Shown here one piece after another: positions 61,331 through 64,000 of a stretch of DNA of 64,000 nt (position 1 is the stretch's first letter; each line of letters begins with the position of its first letter). The notes beneath the pieces were generated by a model, which searched no databases, had not been told where the DNA came from, and saw only the letters and a list, made by a program, of their open reading frames with translations. This stretch comes from Brachionus rotundiformis (Eukaryota; Rotifera; Eurotatoria; Ploima; Brachionidae). Made by a program: the position numbers and the translations under genes. Location of the stretch: positions 248,001-312,000 of the forward strand of contig JAESIW010000064.1 of the NCBI GenBank assembly GCA_016802295.1, written 5' to 3'.

Positions 61331-61482
61331 GGGGAAAAGGATTATTCCATATTCCATAGCGGTAACTGCTAACTCAAAGGCAAAGAAGTGTTCAAGTCAC
61401 CTGATAAAATGATAAAAATGTAAAATCAGATTTAAAATTTAGTGAGTATTTTAAAAATGGATCAATTGATGGCATGCTATGT
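61331..61482 (+). pseudogene. Broken genomic copy of SCYL2 exons 10-11
   Basis: The segment matches SCYL2 58680-58838 at most positions, from the ATTATTCCATATTCCATAGC string in exon 10 through to GGATCAATTGATGGCA in exon 11. It includes an altered version of the intron between them. Small deletions and a stop break the frame. Because the intron is present the copy arose from DNA, not from mRNA. It lies about 2.5 kb downstream of its source. Confidence 0.8.
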
Positions 61483-64000
61483 TAAAAATTTTAATGTTAA
61501 TACCACAACATTAAGCCAATGTAACAAATAGGTTCAAAAAATGCTATTTTTTGAATAAGTAGAGCAAAATATTAACAATTTTTAAAAGCTTTTATTAAGT
61601 AATTATATCTTTGTAAACAAAATTTTAAGTACAATTACAATTTTGTAACAAAATAATGTGGGAAAAAGGATTTTAAGTTTTTTCAAAATTCTATTTAACA
61701 TATTCTTGTTATTTTTGATTATGATAATAATTTATAGTTATAATTATCTTGGAATTAAGATGACATTAAGGTTTAATCCTTTTAGTGAATAATCTCCACC
61801 CTTTATTAATATAAAAACCATCACAATAGTTTGTTTTTCTCAGATGAATCAAGTGAAAATAACAAGATATTGATAAAAATTCTTTTTCTGTAAATATAAA
61901 CTGTTGTTCATTTAAGATAAAAAAAATTAATTATTTAATCAAGTGAGGTATTTTTGAGCATATTTTTCTGTTTATTAATTATAAATGGGTTAAAGGGACA
62001 ATTTTTTGATTATAAATTAAAAAAATAATTTATTAATTCTGAAAACATCGAAATTAATAAAAGATAAAATAAGAATATTAAATTTAAAATCCGTGGATTT
62101 GTATTATAGATATTTAATTATTTATATATGACGCAATTGAGATAAAACATTATAAAAAAGGGGACCAATGCTGTTAATGATAAAATTATTTCTAAAGCTA
62201 AAATTCTTTTTTAATTAAATCTTGCGTCTAGTCGAAAAAAGAGTGCTAATTAAATTCTGAAGATAAATTTCAGGATAATAACTGCGTAAATACTGAACTT
62301 TTGAAGCAAGATTTTAATTGTAGTCTTTGACATTTTTTAAATTTATCTTTATTTAAGATGGGAGCTCATTATTAAGTTTTTTTGAGCACAGTATTAAACA
62401 CTAAATAGACAATCTTTGATAGAAGAAAGCGTTTTATCAACAATTTTTAAATGACGTAAATAAATGTTTGCCATTTTAATGTTGATAAATTCTAAATTTA
62501 ATTTTGTTTTACCAATCCTATACTTGAAGCTTTTCAGATAAAATATGTTCGATTACTTGGAGATAATTCTTAATTTGCGTAAGCAGTTTTCGAAATTAGA
62601 TGAAAAATAAAACATTTATATATGAAGATTCAGCAACTTCAGAGTGTTGAATTCTTTAGTGCCTAAAACTATATTTACTTGACGAAAAACTCTTTATTAT
62701 TTAAGAATAGAACGAATCTGATTTTGTCTAAAATTACGAAAATCAAACTGCCTTGATTTACGTCAATAAATCATCTATCATTTCTTTATATAAAAAAGTA
62801 AGCTTAAAATTATTTACTTTAGAGGAAATTGAATTTATTTTTAAAAATAAACTGTACTCAAATATAAATAGAAATAGATTTTTGATAATTTCTATTGTAC
62901 CAAGGAACCATGAAATCAAAAAAGGATTAATTAGTTTTTTTTTAATTTTATTTTAAATGTTAAATTTATTCATCTATTTGAAAATAATTTATTATAGATA
63001 ATAGAGTAATTAGCTTGTTGAAAATTAAAACCAGTCTCGAGATATCAGAGTATTTCTTTTTCATAAAGGATTATTAATAAAGCAAGGTTATTAACTAAGA
63101 GTGGTTTTAGAATACTCAGACATTGATGACTCATTTCTTAAAAACTAATTAAAAAATTATCTTTTAAGATGCTATAAAAACGCATTAGATAAAAATCTAA
63201 TCACATAATTTTTTCTCAACATGTTCATTAAATATATCAAATAGTTTGTTAGATGACAATTCCCATGTCAAAATTTTAATAATATTTTAGATCAGCATTG
63301 ATATTTTAAATATTTATAAAAAAAAATTCCAATAAAGTTATTAAATATTAACTTAAAAGATTTGAAGTTTAGCGAGGGTTGATTGTGTCGGCGTATAGTC
63401 TATTTGTTCTGAAAACTTGAGTATAAAAGCTCTTTTAAGACAAAATTATTAAATTATTGAGTGAATATTTAAAATAATAAGCGTCAGAAAATAACTATGT
63501 GAATTTCCTTATAGGAATTGAATAAAAAAAACACGATTTTAAGTTAATCAGACTGTTTAATAGACTGACGTAGCTCTGGTTTATAGTTTCAAAATAAAGA
63601 ACACGTTTACAAGTTATTTATCCAACGTCAGACAAACTTAATCACTAACTTAATATAAAAAGAGAACATGTTTTAATGCAATTAGATTTTTAGCAAAAAT
63701 TTACGGAGTTATAAATTTAATAGAAATCTATATACGTAAATAAAGATTATAAAAATTCATTCGAGTTTATTTAGAATATAAGATTTAGGATTTAGGAATA
63801 AAATGTAGCAAAATGAATGTATTCAATTTGGTTTTATTAAAAAAAAAATTTAATATTTTGCTCTAGTAATAATTTACCTTTAAATTAGATTAGTCATTAG
63901 TTGTGATTTGTTTAAATTAAAACTGCAATAAAAATTATTATTATCTAGAGAAAAGTTTCATTTTAAAATTAATCTAAGATTAGTCCCTGGACAGCTTCAA
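61483..64000. other. Gene-poor AT-rich DNA to the window end
   Basis: No supported gene. A 67-codon frame at 62753-62956 (part: LKLFTLEEIEFIFKNKLY) has near-protein-like composition but starts at TTG and matches nothing known. A TATAAAAG string at 63422-63429 has no coding sequence after it in the window. Confidence 0.45.

Noticed and set aside
63422..63429. TATAAAAG as a promoter
   Set aside because: No open frame or splice pattern follows in the remaining 570 bases; expected by chance in such AT-rich DNA.

Overview
The window is animal nuclear DNA: about three quarters A+T by eye, single-copy metazoan genes, GT-AG introns mostly 45-75 bp long, and scattered decayed non-LTR retrotransposons. 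Sixteen genes with convincing homology or domain architecture can be reconstructed exon by exon, and the spliced lengths close in frame. The AT-rich, short-intron style, the small heat shock protein with two alpha-crystallin domains, and the presence of ciliary genes suit a small lophotrochozoan or gnathiferan such as a monogonont rotifer. That placement is inference; nothing here proves the taxon.

Layout. 1-3.2 kb: relic of a CR1/L2/Jockey-like LINE (minus strand) and intergenic DNA. 3.3-16.9 kb: six genes all on the plus strand: tandem-ACD small HSP, COPS6, INTS6, TMEM147, an SLC28 concentrative nucleoside transporter and a small four-helix membrane protein. 17.3-34.3 kb: one 29-exon minus-strand gene for a 4,522-residue LRP1/LRP2 (megalin)-type endocytic receptor. 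35.4-41.5 kb: a divergent pair of related genes, a CRAL-TRIO-only protein (minus) and full-length MOSPD2 (plus). 41.5-49.7 kb: repeat-rich DNA holding a near-perfect 317-bp palindromic element with 9-bp flanking repeats, LINE relics, and a C-type lectin/EGF/transmembrane receptor (minus), one EGF segment of which has been copied next to a LINE. 49.7-59.5 kb: compact block of C7orf57-like (minus), SPAG16 (plus), two OVCA2-type hydrolases and AAGAB (minus), and SCYL2 (plus). 59.5-64 kb: gene-poor, with a broken copy of part of SCYL2.

How the genes relate. Two head-to-head pairs look functionally matched. C7orf57-like and SPAG16 (axonemal central-apparatus WD40 protein) share a 331-bp promoter region containing a 13-of-14 match to the RFX X-box of ciliary genes. 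AAGAB (assembly chaperone for AP-1/AP-2 adaptors) and SCYL2 (clathrin-vesicle pseudokinase) share 239 bp. The giant LRP receptor is itself a clathrin-adaptor cargo with an FxNPxF tail motif. The LRP gene keeps the LRP1/LRP2 plan exactly (2, 4, 1 and 1 propellers after ligand-binding clusters I-IV) with cluster sizes 4, 8, 10 and 11, differing from the vertebrate proteins only in cluster I.

No CRISPR array, rRNA gene or convincing tRNA gene was seen. All identifications come from reading translated sequence against remembered family features; no database search was run.
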